Assembly (NCBI RefSeq): GCF_003627075.1
Contig: NZ_CP032630.1
Location: forward strand, 496,001 to 560,000
Length of the DNA stretch: 64,000 nt
Source: Protaetiibacter intestinalis
GTDB taxonomy: Bacteria; Actinomycetota; Actinomycetes; Actinomycetales; Microbacteriaceae
Reading direction: 5' to 3'
Under the pieces are notes generated by a model, which was not told the DNA's origin, ran no database searches, and worked only from the letters and a program-made list of their open reading frames with translations. Of this stretch, positions 8,014 through 15,947 are shown one piece after another (the stretch's first letter is position 1; every line of letters begins with the position of its first letter). Position numbers and translations under genes: made by a program.

Positions 8014-9055
8014 GGTGTGTTCCTTCCGTCGATGGTGCGTTCAGTCCCGCCGTCCCTCGCCTCAGAGAGCTGTCGTCGTCGCGTGCGAGCACATCCTCGG
8101 CGGCGATCACACCCGCTGGAACGGGAAGCACGAGCTTCAGACTCCGCAGAGCGATCACGAGGACGAGCGACGTGATGGCCGTCGCCAGCACCAGCGTGAT
8201 GATCTGATAGCCCGGCACCTCGGCAGTCGTGACCCACACGATCCCGTACGACGCAGCTGCCGCACATGGGAAGGTGAAGGACCAGAAGCCAAGCGTGAAA
8301 GTCGTCTTCAGATACCTCGGCAGGAGCGCCAGCTGCGCCAACAGCATGACGATCAGGGTCACCGCCATGAACTCCTGCGCCGCGCCGATGGACGGATCGA
8401 TGGCGAACAGTGCTAGACCTCCGACCGCGGGCGGAGCGATCATGATCATCAACGTCGGCTGCAACGCGTCGGGCAGCGCCGGCCGCAATGCGAGCCTCGC
8501 GGTCAGAAGCGAGAAGGTCACCACCCAACCCAGAGTGCCGAAACCGAACCAACCGATCGCGAGGCCTGTCCACCCGGACACCGCGGCAGCGTAGGAGGCG
8601 ATGTACCCCCCGGCCACGCTCGGCAGGAGATAACCCCCGTGCACCGCATCCACGGCAATGCCACCGGTGAACACGCGACCAAAAAACCATCCCGCGTACA
8701 GGGCCGTCGTGATCATCGCGAGGCCGATCACGACGCGCCCTACAACAGGTGAATACTCGACGGCCTCGATACCGACAAGCATCGCCACTACTGGAACAAG
8801 CGCCGCAATGGGGCCCTGAACAGGATGCCGGAGTTGCTCACGGAGAGGCATGCGAACCAAGAACCCGCGGACGACGTGGGCGACAACCAGCCATACCCAC
8901 GAGACAGCGACCACGGTCCAAAGCACCGGCGGAAGCCACGTCGGTATGGGCAGCGCCCCTCCGGCGAAGGTCCATACGTCCGCGATGCCCGCGAGACCGA
9001 ACGGAATCGCAAGCGTGTTGAGCGGGATACGCTCGGCTGCCACGCGCCGCCTCAC
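8000..9055 (-). CDS. TDT family (TehA/SLAC1-type) channel or exporter
   Basis: A 351-residue membrane protein with about ten hydrophobic helices. It fits the tellurite-resistance/dicarboxylate transporter (TDT) family: 'IPLNTLAIPFGLAGIADVW' at the N-terminus, 'GYIASYAAAVSGW', 'FGTLGWVVTFSLLTARL', 'LMIMIAPPAVGGLALFAI', and 'FTLGFWSFTFPCAAAASYG' near the C-terminus, which matches the TehA/SLAC1/Mae1 pattern. Members conduct anions or export C4-dicarboxylates and sulfite. It begins with GTG overlapping the upstream enolase-superfamily gene (GTGA), so the two are co-translated. A C-terminal hydrophilic tail of about 40 residues follows the last helix. Confidence 0.83.
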   Translation of the reverse strand: MRRRVAAERIPLNTLAIPFGLAGIADVWTFAGGALPIPTWLPPVLWTVVAVSWVWLVVAHVVRGFLVRMPLREQLRHPVQGPIAALVPVVAMLVGIEAVEYSPVVGRVVIGLAMITTALYAGWFFGRVFTGGIAVDAVHGGYLLPSVAGGYIASYAAAVSGWTGLAIGWFGFGTLGWVVTFSLLTARLALRPALPDALQPTLMIMIAPPAVGGLALFAIDPSIGAAQEFMAVTLIVMLLAQLALLPRYLKTTFTLGFWSFTFPCAAAASYGIVWVTTAEVPGYQIITLVLATAITSLVLVIALRSLKLVLPVPAGVIAAEDVLARDDDSSLRRGTAGLNAPSTEGTHHGRS

Positions 9056-10158
9056 CTGGTGGACTCCTCGTGCACGAGGTAGCCGGCTACGGCGTCCTCA
9101 TCCCACTCGATCCCACTGCCGGGCTTGTCGGGAACCGTGATCCTGCCGTCGACGGGGCGAAGAGGCTCGGCCATGATCGGGTCCGCCCAATCCACCCACT
9201 CGAGCCAGTGAGCGGTTGCCGTCGCCCGAAGCAGGTGTACCGAGAACTCGGGGTAGAGATGGTTGGATAGTTGCACACCGGCCGCTGCCGCGAGTCCTGC
9301 CGCGCGGACCCACCCGGTCACGCCGCCGATGCGTTCAAGATCTGCCATCGCGTAGTGCACGCCACCAGCGTTGAGCACCGAGAAGAAGTCGCGCGGACCA
9401 TAGAAGTTCTCGCCCGCCTGCAGCGGCGTTCGGACAGCCTGGGCAAGAGCCGCGTAGCCCCGGACGTCGCTGTAGTCGATGGGCTCCTCGTACCAGTACA
9501 GCCCCTCGTCGTCGAGTTCGTGCAAGCGCCGCAGAGCGTCACCGACCCCGAACGACTGGTTGAAGTCCACCATCAAGTCGACGTCGCCTCCCACCCCTTC
9601 CCGCACGGCACGAATCGCTCTCAGGTCATCTGCGAGGTGTTCGTATCCCAGCCGGAGCTTCAGCGCGGAGAAGCCGCCGCTCTCGAGGAGCTCCGCCGCT
9701 TCCTGGGCGAGCGTGTTGGGGTCGTGACGCCACAGACCGTTGCTGTTATACGCGCGGAATGAGCCGACAGTTCCGCCGAGGACTTCGACCAGCGGCCGGT
9801 TGGCAGCTCGGGCGAGTCCGTCCCACAGAGCCATGTCCAGCCCGGCGCGGGCGATCAGAGAGATCCCGCCCTCGCCTATCGTGTTCAGCGCCGCCGCAGT
9901 TCTGTCATAGGCGTCCACCGGAGCCGCCGGCTGACCCTTGAGGAGGTCACCCAGATCGACCAGTTCCTTGACGATCGCCGGAGTTGCGCTCCCGCGATAC
10001 GGCGAAACGTAGCTGCGCCCGACGATCCCGCCGTCGAACTCGATGTCGATCAGGACGAGCGACCAGGTATCGAATCTTCCGATTGCGGCGATGACCGGGC
10101 GCTTCAGCGGCACGGAGACCACTCGAGCTTTCAACGAGCGGATGGTGAGGTTGTTCAC
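9052..10158 (-). CDS. mandelate racemase-like enolase-superfamily protein
   Basis: A 368-residue enolase-superfamily protein close to Pseudomonas mandelate racemase. Shared features are 'VVSVPLKRPVIAAIGRF' (N-terminal capping domain), metal ligands in 'VDFNQSFG', 'YEEPIDY' and 'AGENFYGP', the His/Asp dyad in 'MADLERIGGVTGW' and 'LSNHLYPEFSVHLL', and the glutamate in 'AHWLEWVDW'. The KxK catalytic pair of mandelate racemase reads K-L-R here ('SALKLRLGY'), so the second lysine is arginine. I chose the GTG at 10158, because GGAAGGAG lies about 6 bases upstream; further upstream sequence has no homology. It is followed directly by the TDT gene (4-base overlap). It may be a racemase or an acid-sugar dehydratase; the substrate is unknown. 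Confidence 0.88.
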   Translation of the reverse strand: MNNLTIRSLKARVVSVPLKRPVIAAIGRFDTWSLVLIDIEFDGGIVGRSYVSPYRGSATPAIVKELVDLGDLLKGQPAAPVDAYDRTAAALNTIGEGGISLIARAGLDMALWDGLARAANRPLVEVLGGTVGSFRAYNSNGLWRHDPNTLAQEAAELLESGGFSALKLRLGYEHLADDLRAIRAVREGVGGDVDLMVDFNQSFGVGDALRRLHELDDEGLYWYEEPIDYSDVRGYAALAQAVRTPLQAGENFYGPRDFFSVLNAGGVHYAMADLERIGGVTGWVRAAGLAAAAGVQLSNHLYPEFSVHLLRATATAHWLEWVDWADPIMAEPLRPVDGRITVPDKPGSGIEWDEDAVAGYLVHEESTR

Positions 10159-10229
10159 GACTGCTCCTTCCAAATCACGAAGTTCGGGGGCGCAGGGCCG
10201 TTTTGCAGCCCCGCGCCCCCGCGTGCACG

Positions 10230-11057
10230 TCAGCTGCGGATGAAGTCGAGGATGTCGGCGAGGAGCACGTCCTGGTACTCGCCGAAGATGCCGTGGGAGT
10301 AGCCCTCGTAGATCTTGAGGGTCCCGTTCGGCACGATCTTGATCGACTTCTCCGCCGCGTCCGCGATCGGAACGATCTGGTCGCCGGTCGCGTGCGCGAT
10401 GAGGATCGGCACCTGAAGGTTGCGGAGGTCCTCGTTCTGGTCGGTCTCGCTGAACGCTTTGATGCAGTCGTAGGCCGCGGCCAGGTTGCACAGCATCGCC
10501 TGACGCCAGAAGTCACGCTTGGCACCTTCCGACACCTTGGAGCCTTCCCGGTTGGCAGAGAAGAAGCTCTCGGTGAGGTCGATCCAGAACTGGCTCGCGT
10601 CGCTCAGCACCCCGTCCCGAATCCCGTCGAAGACCTCGATCGGGGTGCCCTCGGGATTGCTGTCGGACTTCACCATGATCGGCGGGATGGCGCCGGCGGT
10701 CACGACCTTCGCGACACGGCCGTTGCCGAAGCGCGAAGCGAAGCGCACCGCCTCGCCCCCGCCGGTGGAGTGCCCCACCACGACGAGGTCCTTCAGGTCG
10801 AGGTACTCGACGAGCTCGGACAGATCGCTCGCATAGGTGGTCAGATCGTTGCCGGTCCAGGTCTTGGACGAACGGCCGTGGCCGCGACGGTCATGGGCGA
10901 TGGCACGGTACCCGCGGTCGGCGAAGTACTTCAGCGCCACCTGCCATGCGTCCGAACTGAGCGGCCAGCCGTGAGCGAAGATGATGGGCTGACCGTCGGA
11001 GGGGCCGTACTCGGTGTAGTACATCTCGGTTCCGTCGCGAAGAGTGAGGTAAGGCAT
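10230..11057 (-). CDS. alpha/beta hydrolase, cofactor-free haloperoxidase/perhydrolase type
   Basis: A 275-residue alpha/beta hydrolase resembling non-heme chloroperoxidases. Visible are 'IIFAHGWPLSSDAWQ' (oxyanion region with the Trp typical of perhydrolases), 'DRRGHGRSS', the nucleophile elbow 'GHSTGGGEA' near residue 97, the acid residue in 'HATGDQIVP' and the catalytic histidine in 'EGYSHGIFG'. These enzymes hydrolyse esters, and with acetate and H2O2 can form peracids. It is probably the first gene of the minus-strand array; 71 bases separate it from the racemase-like gene. The perhydrolase activity is a family possibility only. Confidence 0.87.
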   Translation of the reverse strand: MPYLTLRDGTEMYYTEYGPSDGQPIIFAHGWPLSSDAWQVALKYFADRGYRAIAHDRRGHGRSSKTWTGNDLTTYASDLSELVEYLDLKDLVVVGHSTGGGEAVRFASRFGNGRVAKVVTAGAIPPIMVKSDSNPEGTPIEVFDGIRDGVLSDASQFWIDLTESFFSANREGSKVSEGAKRDFWRQAMLCNLAAAYDCIKAFSETDQNEDLRNLQVPILIAHATGDQIVPIADAAEKSIKIVPNGTLKIYEGYSHGIFGEYQDVLLADILDFIRS

Positions 11058-11299
11058 GGTGTGCTCGATTCGGTGTCTGAGGCCCTGATGGGCTGGGTTG
11101 TGGATGATGCGGCTTCGACATGTCGTCGCCTGGCGACACGGTATGGACGCCTCGGCTGCTTCGTCGTGGTCCTCCCACGGTCAGGCAGTTTCCGCTCGGA
11201 AGCGCACGCGCCATGGGCGCAGGCAGATCCACGCGGTCGCATCACGGTGCTCTGGCAGCGGCGGCGGGGCGCTGGGGACCGGAACGAGTCGGAGGTTAG

Positions 11300-11884
11300 C
11301 TACTCCGCTGCGCCCTGATGACGCGTAATCAACTCGTCGAGCACACGTGTCGCCGCCTGGTCTGCGGGATGAAAGATGACGAGGACTTCGCCGTCGCGGC
11401 CGGATGCCTCCAGACGGTGGTAAGTCAACTTGACGCTCTCACCCGGACGAAGCTGGAAGGTGATGGTGTCCGTGTTCTTCATAGGCGTGGTTGACGCCCA
11501 AAGAGATGAGAACTCGGCGCTGGTCGCGGCGAGCTCTCCGACGATGTCGAGGAACACCCCGTCCTCGGGGTGCCTCCTCAGGGATGCGCGAAGAACCGCG
11601 ACCGCTTGGTCGCGCTTGTTGCGCAGGTCCGCATCGTCGGGCGGGCCGCCATCGCGCGGGCGGAAGGCATCGAGAACGAGGTTGTTGCCGGGTTCAAATA
11701 CCCGATCCAGCCTTCGCGCGAGCGAGTTGGCCGCAACCACCGTCATGTGCTTGTCGTACATGAACGCGGGCACGCATCGCAGTGAGCCCACCAAGGTCGC
11801 CCACTCGTCGTGACTGTTCGGCGGTCGACCATGCACCGCACGGTCGGCATCGTCAGGTGTGTCCCCCACGGTCGGAGAGTACAT
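11300..11884 (-). CDS. MmyB-type ligand-binding domain protein without HTH
   Basis: A 194-residue protein matching the MmyB-like ligand-binding domain usually found C-terminal to an XRE HTH in actinobacterial regulators. Typical segments are 'VPAFMYDKHMTVVAANSLARRL' in two parts ('PAFMYDKHMTVVAAN' and 'SLARRLDRVFEPG'), 'LVLDAFRP', 'LRRHPEDGVFLDIVGEL' and the C-terminal 'TYHRLEAS' and 'VIFHPAD'. No HTH precedes the domain: only about 30 nonconserved residues lie before it. It sits upstream of the twelve-gene array on the same strand, 242 bases away, and divergent from topoisomerase IB. It may be a decayed regulator or a stand-alone sensor. Confidence 0.75.
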   Translation of the reverse strand: MYSPTVGDTPDDADRAVHGRPPNSHDEWATLVGSLRCVPAFMYDKHMTVVAANSLARRLDRVFEPGNNLVLDAFRPRDGGPPDDADLRNKRDQAVAVLRASLRRHPEDGVFLDIVGELAATSAEFSSLWASTTPMKNTDTITFQLRPGESVKLTYHRLEASGRDGEVLVIFHPADQAATRVLDELITRHQGAAE

Positions 11885-12023
11885 GTGTCAGCTCCGATGA
11901 GACAGCCCTGCTATGTGTGGGAAGCAGGACCAGGAATACTCGGGCCGAGCACTGCGCCTGTCGTCTGCATCCTGGTCCTGTCGTGGCCACCACGTCGGTG
12001 CCCGTCGGCGCGACGATGAGGGG

Positions 12024-13067
12024 GTGACCACCCCATCCCTTCTCCCAGAGGCAAGCCGACACGTGCCGCGCCCGCCCGGGTTCCACCGCGTTACCGCGTC
12101 GAATGCGTCGTGGGTGCAAGAGGACGGCCATCCTGTGACATCGTCCGAGCGGACCCGACTCGCGGCGTTGCGTGTGCCGCCAGGATGGACGCACGTATGG
12201 GCGAGCTATGACCCAGCTGCGGCTCTTCAGGCGACGGGTGTGGACTCCCGCGGCCGGACACAGTATCGATACTCCGCGGACGCAGTTGATCGCGCCTCTC
12301 GAGACAAGTTCGAGCACATGCTCGCCTTCGCAACCTCGCTCCCGGTGCTGCGAAAGCGCGTCAGCGAGGACCTCGAGGGCGAGCACCTCGAGGCTTCGAC
12401 CGTCACGGCAACTGTAGTTCGACTGCTCGACAAGGGGCTGTTCCGAGTAGGCAACGAACGCTATCGGCGGGACAACCACACGTTCGGTTTGACAACCCTC
12501 CGGCGCTCGCAGGTCGCACTCGACGGGGTTTCTGCACGGTTCGACTTCGTCGGCAAGGAGCACAAGGAGCACTCAGTGTCTGTGGCCGACTCCGGGGCCA
12601 CTCGGGTATTGCGGGCTCTCCTGACGCAAGCTGAAGATGCCAGCTCTCCGCTCTTCATGATCACCACGGCAACCGCCTCACGTCTTATCGACAGCGTGAC
12701 GGTGAACGCGTACATCCACACCCACGCGGACACCGCATCGTCTGCGAAGACCTTCCGAACATGGGGAGCCTCAGTCGCGGCCGCGGCGGTGTCCGCAGGC
12801 GCGACCGTCATCGCCTCAGACGGTGCCCGGCATTCACCAGAGCGTCTGCCATTGATCGCGGCAGCCCAGCTGCTGGGGAACACTCCAGCGGTCGCAAAGC
12901 AGTCGTACGTGCACCCCGCCGCGATAGCGGTCGGGAGAACGGCCTCCGTGAGGAGGGCTCTGAACGACGCCGCTGCGCGGGCGAAGACTGACGATGTGCG
13001 CGTGATTCACGCGGACCCTTCTCTCCAAGAAGCGATCGTCAGTGAGCTTGCGCTCGTCCGGCCCTAA
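12024..13067 (+). CDS. bacterial DNA topoisomerase IB
   Basis: A poxvirus-type topoisomerase IB of 347 residues, which relaxes DNA supercoils through a 3'-phosphotyrosine intermediate. N-terminal signatures are 'PPGWTHVWASYDP', 'LQATGVDSRGRTQYRY'; catalytic regions are 'GNERYRRDNHTFGLTTL', 'FVGKEHKEH', 'TFRTWGAS' and the nucleophile tyrosine in 'AKQSYVHPA'. I chose the GTG at 12024, since conserved sequence starts about 16 residues later; an ATG at 11913 would add 37 low-similarity residues. The N-terminal domain has diverged relative to usual family members. The 3' end overlaps the convergent dehydrogenase gene by 4 bases. Bacterial TopIB genes are accessory and often horizontally spread. 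Confidence 0.9.
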   Translation: MTTPSLLPEASRHVPRPPGFHRVTASNASWVQEDGHPVTSSERTRLAALRVPPGWTHVWASYDPAAALQATGVDSRGRTQYRYSADAVDRASRDKFEHMLAFATSLPVLRKRVSEDLEGEHLEASTVTATVVRLLDKGLFRVGNERYRRDNHTFGLTTLRRSQVALDGVSARFDFVGKEHKEHSVSVADSGATRVLRALLTQAEDASSPLFMITTATASRLIDSVTVNAYIHTHADTASSAKTFRTWGASVAAAAVSAGATVIASDGARHSPERLPLIAAAQLLGNTPAVAKQSYVHPAAIAVGRTASVRRALNDAAARAKTDDVRVIHADPSLQEAIVSELALVRP

Positions 13068-14065
13068 CGTGCGACGGTGACCTTCCCGATCGTGCGGCCG
13101 GATTCGATCATCCTGTGGGCCTTGCGCAGATTCTCAGCAGAGAAGCCCCGCAGGTTCGTTCGCATCGTGCTTCTGACCGACCCGGAATCAACAAGCCGCG
13201 CGACCTCCGCAAGGATTTCCCCTTGCCTGCCCATATCTGACGTCTGATACCGAGCTCGAGTGAACATGTACTCCCAGTGGAACGCCACCGATTTCGACTT
13301 GAAGGGCGCGAGGTCCAGTCCATCTGCACCGTCGACAGCTACCACGGCTCCAAACGGCTTGAGAATCTCGGCATAGGCAGCTTCGTTGCCACGGGTGTGG
13401 CTCGAGAAGACCCAATCGACGCCTTCCGGGGCGAGTTGTGAAACCGAGGCCGCAAGGTCGTGGTGATTCACAACCGCGTCCGCACCCATGTGCACGGCCC
13501 ACTCGCGCGAGTCCTCGCGTGACGCGGTGGCGACCACTCGAACACCGGTGAGGCGCTTAGCGAGCTGAAGCATGATCGAGCCCACACCCCCCGCCCCGGC
13601 CATCACCAACAACGTTCCGCTGGATCCACCATCGATCTGGAGTCGCTCGAACAGCGATTCCCATGCAGTCAACGCGGTGAGCGGGAGGGCCGCCGCCGAC
13701 GCATGCGACAAAGTCCGTGGCTTCTTTGCGACAAGACGCTCATCGACCGCGTGGAACTCGCTGTCACATCCATCTCGAGTGATGTCGCCGGCGTACCAGA
13801 CCTCGTCCCCGAGCCGGAACCGCTCCACTCCCGACCCCACAGCTTCGACGACCCCGGAAGCGTCCCAACCGAGGATCCGGCGCTGATCCGCCGGAGTCGA
13901 CAGCCGGGTTTTCGTGTCGACCGGGTTGATCGAAACCGCCTCCACCCGCACGAGGACGTCCCGTTCGCGAAGGTCCGGAACTGCAACCACGACGTCCTCG
14001 AACGCATCCTGCTGCTCCACCTCGACCGATCCGCGCGCGCCCACCGCCCACATCGTCTTTTCCAT
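13064..14065 (-). CDS. zinc-less alcohol dehydrogenase/quinone reductase (MDR)
   Basis: A 333-residue MDR protein. The N-terminal domain has 'DVLVRVEAVSINPVDTKTR' in outline ('VRVEAVSINPVDTKT'), 'LGWDASGVVEAVG', and the cofactor domain has 'LLVMAGAGGVGSIMLQLAKR' with 'GAGGVG'. It resembles the YhfP/zinc-binding alcohol dehydrogenase (TIGR02817-type) group, but zinc ligands are not evident. The end 'KAHRMIESGRTIGKVTV' is typical of this family. It stands 55 bases downstream of nothing co-directional except the fusion reductase at 14120-15775, which could share its transcript. The substrate is unknown. Confidence 0.85.
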   Translation of the reverse strand: MEKTMWAVGARGSVEVEQQDAFEDVVVAVPDLRERDVLVRVEAVSINPVDTKTRLSTPADQRRILGWDASGVVEAVGSGVERFRLGDEVWYAGDITRDGCDSEFHAVDERLVAKKPRTLSHASAAALPLTALTAWESLFERLQIDGGSSGTLLVMAGAGGVGSIMLQLAKRLTGVRVVATASREDSREWAVHMGADAVVNHHDLAASVSQLAPEGVDWVFSSHTRGNEAAYAEILKPFGAVVAVDGADGLDLAPFKSKSVAFHWEYMFTRARYQTSDMGRQGEILAEVARLVDSGSVRSTMRTNLRGFSAENLRKAHRMIESGRTIGKVTVAR

Positions 14066-14119
14066 GCTGATCCTCTCCGATCGAGTATCTCGATGCCGAC
14101 GTCCTCCAGATTCGGACGA

Positions 14120-15775
14120 CTACTCGGCCACTTCCGCCAGGAACCGGTGCACCGATTGCACCGCGCTTGAGCCCTCCCCGACCGCAGCCGCGACCCGCTT
14201 GATGGAGCCGTGACGGACGTCACCCGCCGCGAACACCCCGGGCCAACTCGTCTCGAACGGAAGTGGTGCGCGACCAAGCGCGGTCTTTGGGAGCTGTGTG
14301 TCGGTGAGCAGGAAGCCGGCTGGATCTGCTTCGAGTTCGTGCTCGAAGTCCGCGCTCGGCGTTGCGCCGATGAAGCAGAACAACGCGCTCGCCGGGATCT
14401 GGTGGATTCCATCCACCTCGACGCCTGTGAGGGTGTCGTCGCCGTTGAGGGACGAGAGCTCGGAGCCTTCGTAGATGACGACGCTCGGGTTCCCGCGAAT
14501 ACGATCGACAAGGTACGCAGACATCGACTCTTCGATTCGCCGACGGGAGACGAGCGCGACCATACAGCCGTGCTCCGCCAGAAAGGCGGTCGCCTGGCCC
14601 GCGGAGTTCGCCCCGCCCACAACGACGACCGGCAACCCTGCCAGGGGCCTCACTTCGAGGGCGGTGGCGGCGTAGTAGATGCTCGTGGTTTCGAAGTGAC
14701 GCCAGCGTCTCAGGGGTAGCCCCCTGTACTGCACACCCGTAGCGACGATCACCGCACGAGCACGGACTTCGGCGCCGTCGCTCAATGCGAGCACGTACCC
14801 GCCGTCCGCGCACCGCCTGAGCGCTCCCACCTCGCATGGGCTGTGCAATCGCGCACCGAACTTGAGTGCCTGCACGGCGGAGTCCTCGAGTAGCTGCGCT
14901 CCGCTGATCCCCGAGGGAAAGCCGAGCACGTTCTCGATTCGCGAACTGGCCGCAGCTTGCCCACCGACCGCGACCGCATCAAGCACCACGGTGTCCAAAC
15001 CTTCCGACGCTGCACATATGGCGGCAGCTATACCTGACGGCCCACTGCCGACGATGGCGAGGTCGACGAGACGAGGTTCGGCGCGGGAGAGGGTGAATCC
15101 AAGCACTTCGGAGAGAGTTCCGGGCGTCGCCTTCCTGATCGGAGCCTCGAGGCCCAGCACAACCGGCGTGTCCGAGATGGTCAAGCCGTATGCCGCCAAA
15201 GCGCGATTCGCCGACGCGGTCACTTCGTCGATCCACGTAAACGGGACACGTTGACGCTCGGCGAATGCGATCAGGCTCCTGTCGGCCCGCCGACCGACAT
15301 CGCCTACCAACGTGATCGAGTCTCCGACTGGGCCGCTCCGAAGCACTTCGCGCCGCGCAAGCAGCGCGCGCAGCACCAAGTCGCCAATGGCCGGCTCGTG
15401 GGCAAGGAGACGCCGAAGCGCCCGTCCATCCAACGACCAGTAGCGCGTGTGCGCCCGCGCCCGCGCGGAAACGATCGGGTGCTGGCCCGTGAGGACGGAC
15501 AGCTCGCCAACCAAGCTGCCGGGATGGTGACGCACGACGACCGTTCCGTCAGGTGCCGCCGGGGTCGGAGGTGACACGACCTCTACCGAACCCATCTCGA
15601 GGACCAGCAGAGTCGGATCTGTGTCTCCGACCTTCACGATCCACTCGCCCACGGAGGCTTCGCCTTCGACACCGAACGACGCGATTCGACGTAAGGTCTC
15701 CGACTCCAAGACGGGAAACGCGGTCTCGACCGTGCTTGCGGAGGCACGCACGCTAGCAACAATGTCGGTATACAC
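14120..15775 (-). CDS. cNMP-binding domain fused to thioredoxin-reductase-like flavoprotein
   Basis: A 551-residue fusion. Residues about 20-140 form a cyclic-nucleotide-binding-like domain ('VLEMGSVEVV', 'HHPGSLVGELSVLTGQHP', 'RALRRLLAHEP'). A small linker domain follows ('DRSLIAFAERQRVPFTWID'), then a thioredoxin-reductase-like flavoprotein with 'LAIVGSGPSGIAAAICAASEG', 'VGGQAAASSRIENVLGFP', 'VVVVGGANSAGQATAFLAEHG' and 'WPGVFAAGDVRHGSIKRVAAAVGEGS' in pieces such as 'GVFAAGDVRHG'. The redox CxxC of true thioredoxin reductases is absent: the site reads 'YYAATALE'. I chose the GTG at 15775 behind GGGAGG. It is divergent from the FUSC gene. The electron acceptor is unknown. Confidence 0.86.
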   Translation of the reverse strand: MYTDIVASVRASASTVETAFPVLESETLRRIASFGVEGEASVGEWIVKVGDTDPTLLVLEMGSVEVVSPPTPAAPDGTVVVRHHPGSLVGELSVLTGQHPIVSARARAHTRYWSLDGRALRRLLAHEPAIGDLVLRALLARREVLRSGPVGDSITLVGDVGRRADRSLIAFAERQRVPFTWIDEVTASANRALAAYGLTISDTPVVLGLEAPIRKATPGTLSEVLGFTLSRAEPRLVDLAIVGSGPSGIAAAICAASEGLDTVVLDAVAVGGQAAASSRIENVLGFPSGISGAQLLEDSAVQALKFGARLHSPCEVGALRRCADGGYVLALSDGAEVRARAVIVATGVQYRGLPLRRWRHFETTSIYYAATALEVRPLAGLPVVVVGGANSAGQATAFLAEHGCMVALVSRRRIEESMSAYLVDRIRGNPSVVIYEGSELSSLNGDDTLTGVEVDGIHQIPASALFCFIGATPSADFEHELEADPAGFLLTDTQLPKTALGRAPLPFETSWPGVFAAGDVRHGSIKRVAAAVGEGSSAVQSVHRFLAEVAE

Positions 15776-15947
15776 CGTCACCTCCCGGGGTGGCGACGAT
15801 CGCGCACCGCCGCCTTGCTCGGAGTGTAGGCAGCCGCCATTTCCATAGCCTGGCCCTGCGAGGACAACTCGAGCACCGCTCCAACCCGCGATAACCTGAC
15901 CGCGACACGGCCAGGACCGGCACATGGTTTCCTCCTAACTTCGGGCT

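Noticed and set aside
11058..11299. Possible small gene or RNA between the haloperoxidase and MmyB-type genes
   Set aside because: The 242-base gap has short open frames only, with no ribosome-binding site, hairpin or repeat that I could support.
11913..12023. 37-residue N-terminal extension of topoisomerase IB from ATG 11913
   Set aside because: Its sequence is not conserved in the family; the conserved region starts about 16 residues after the GTG at 12024.
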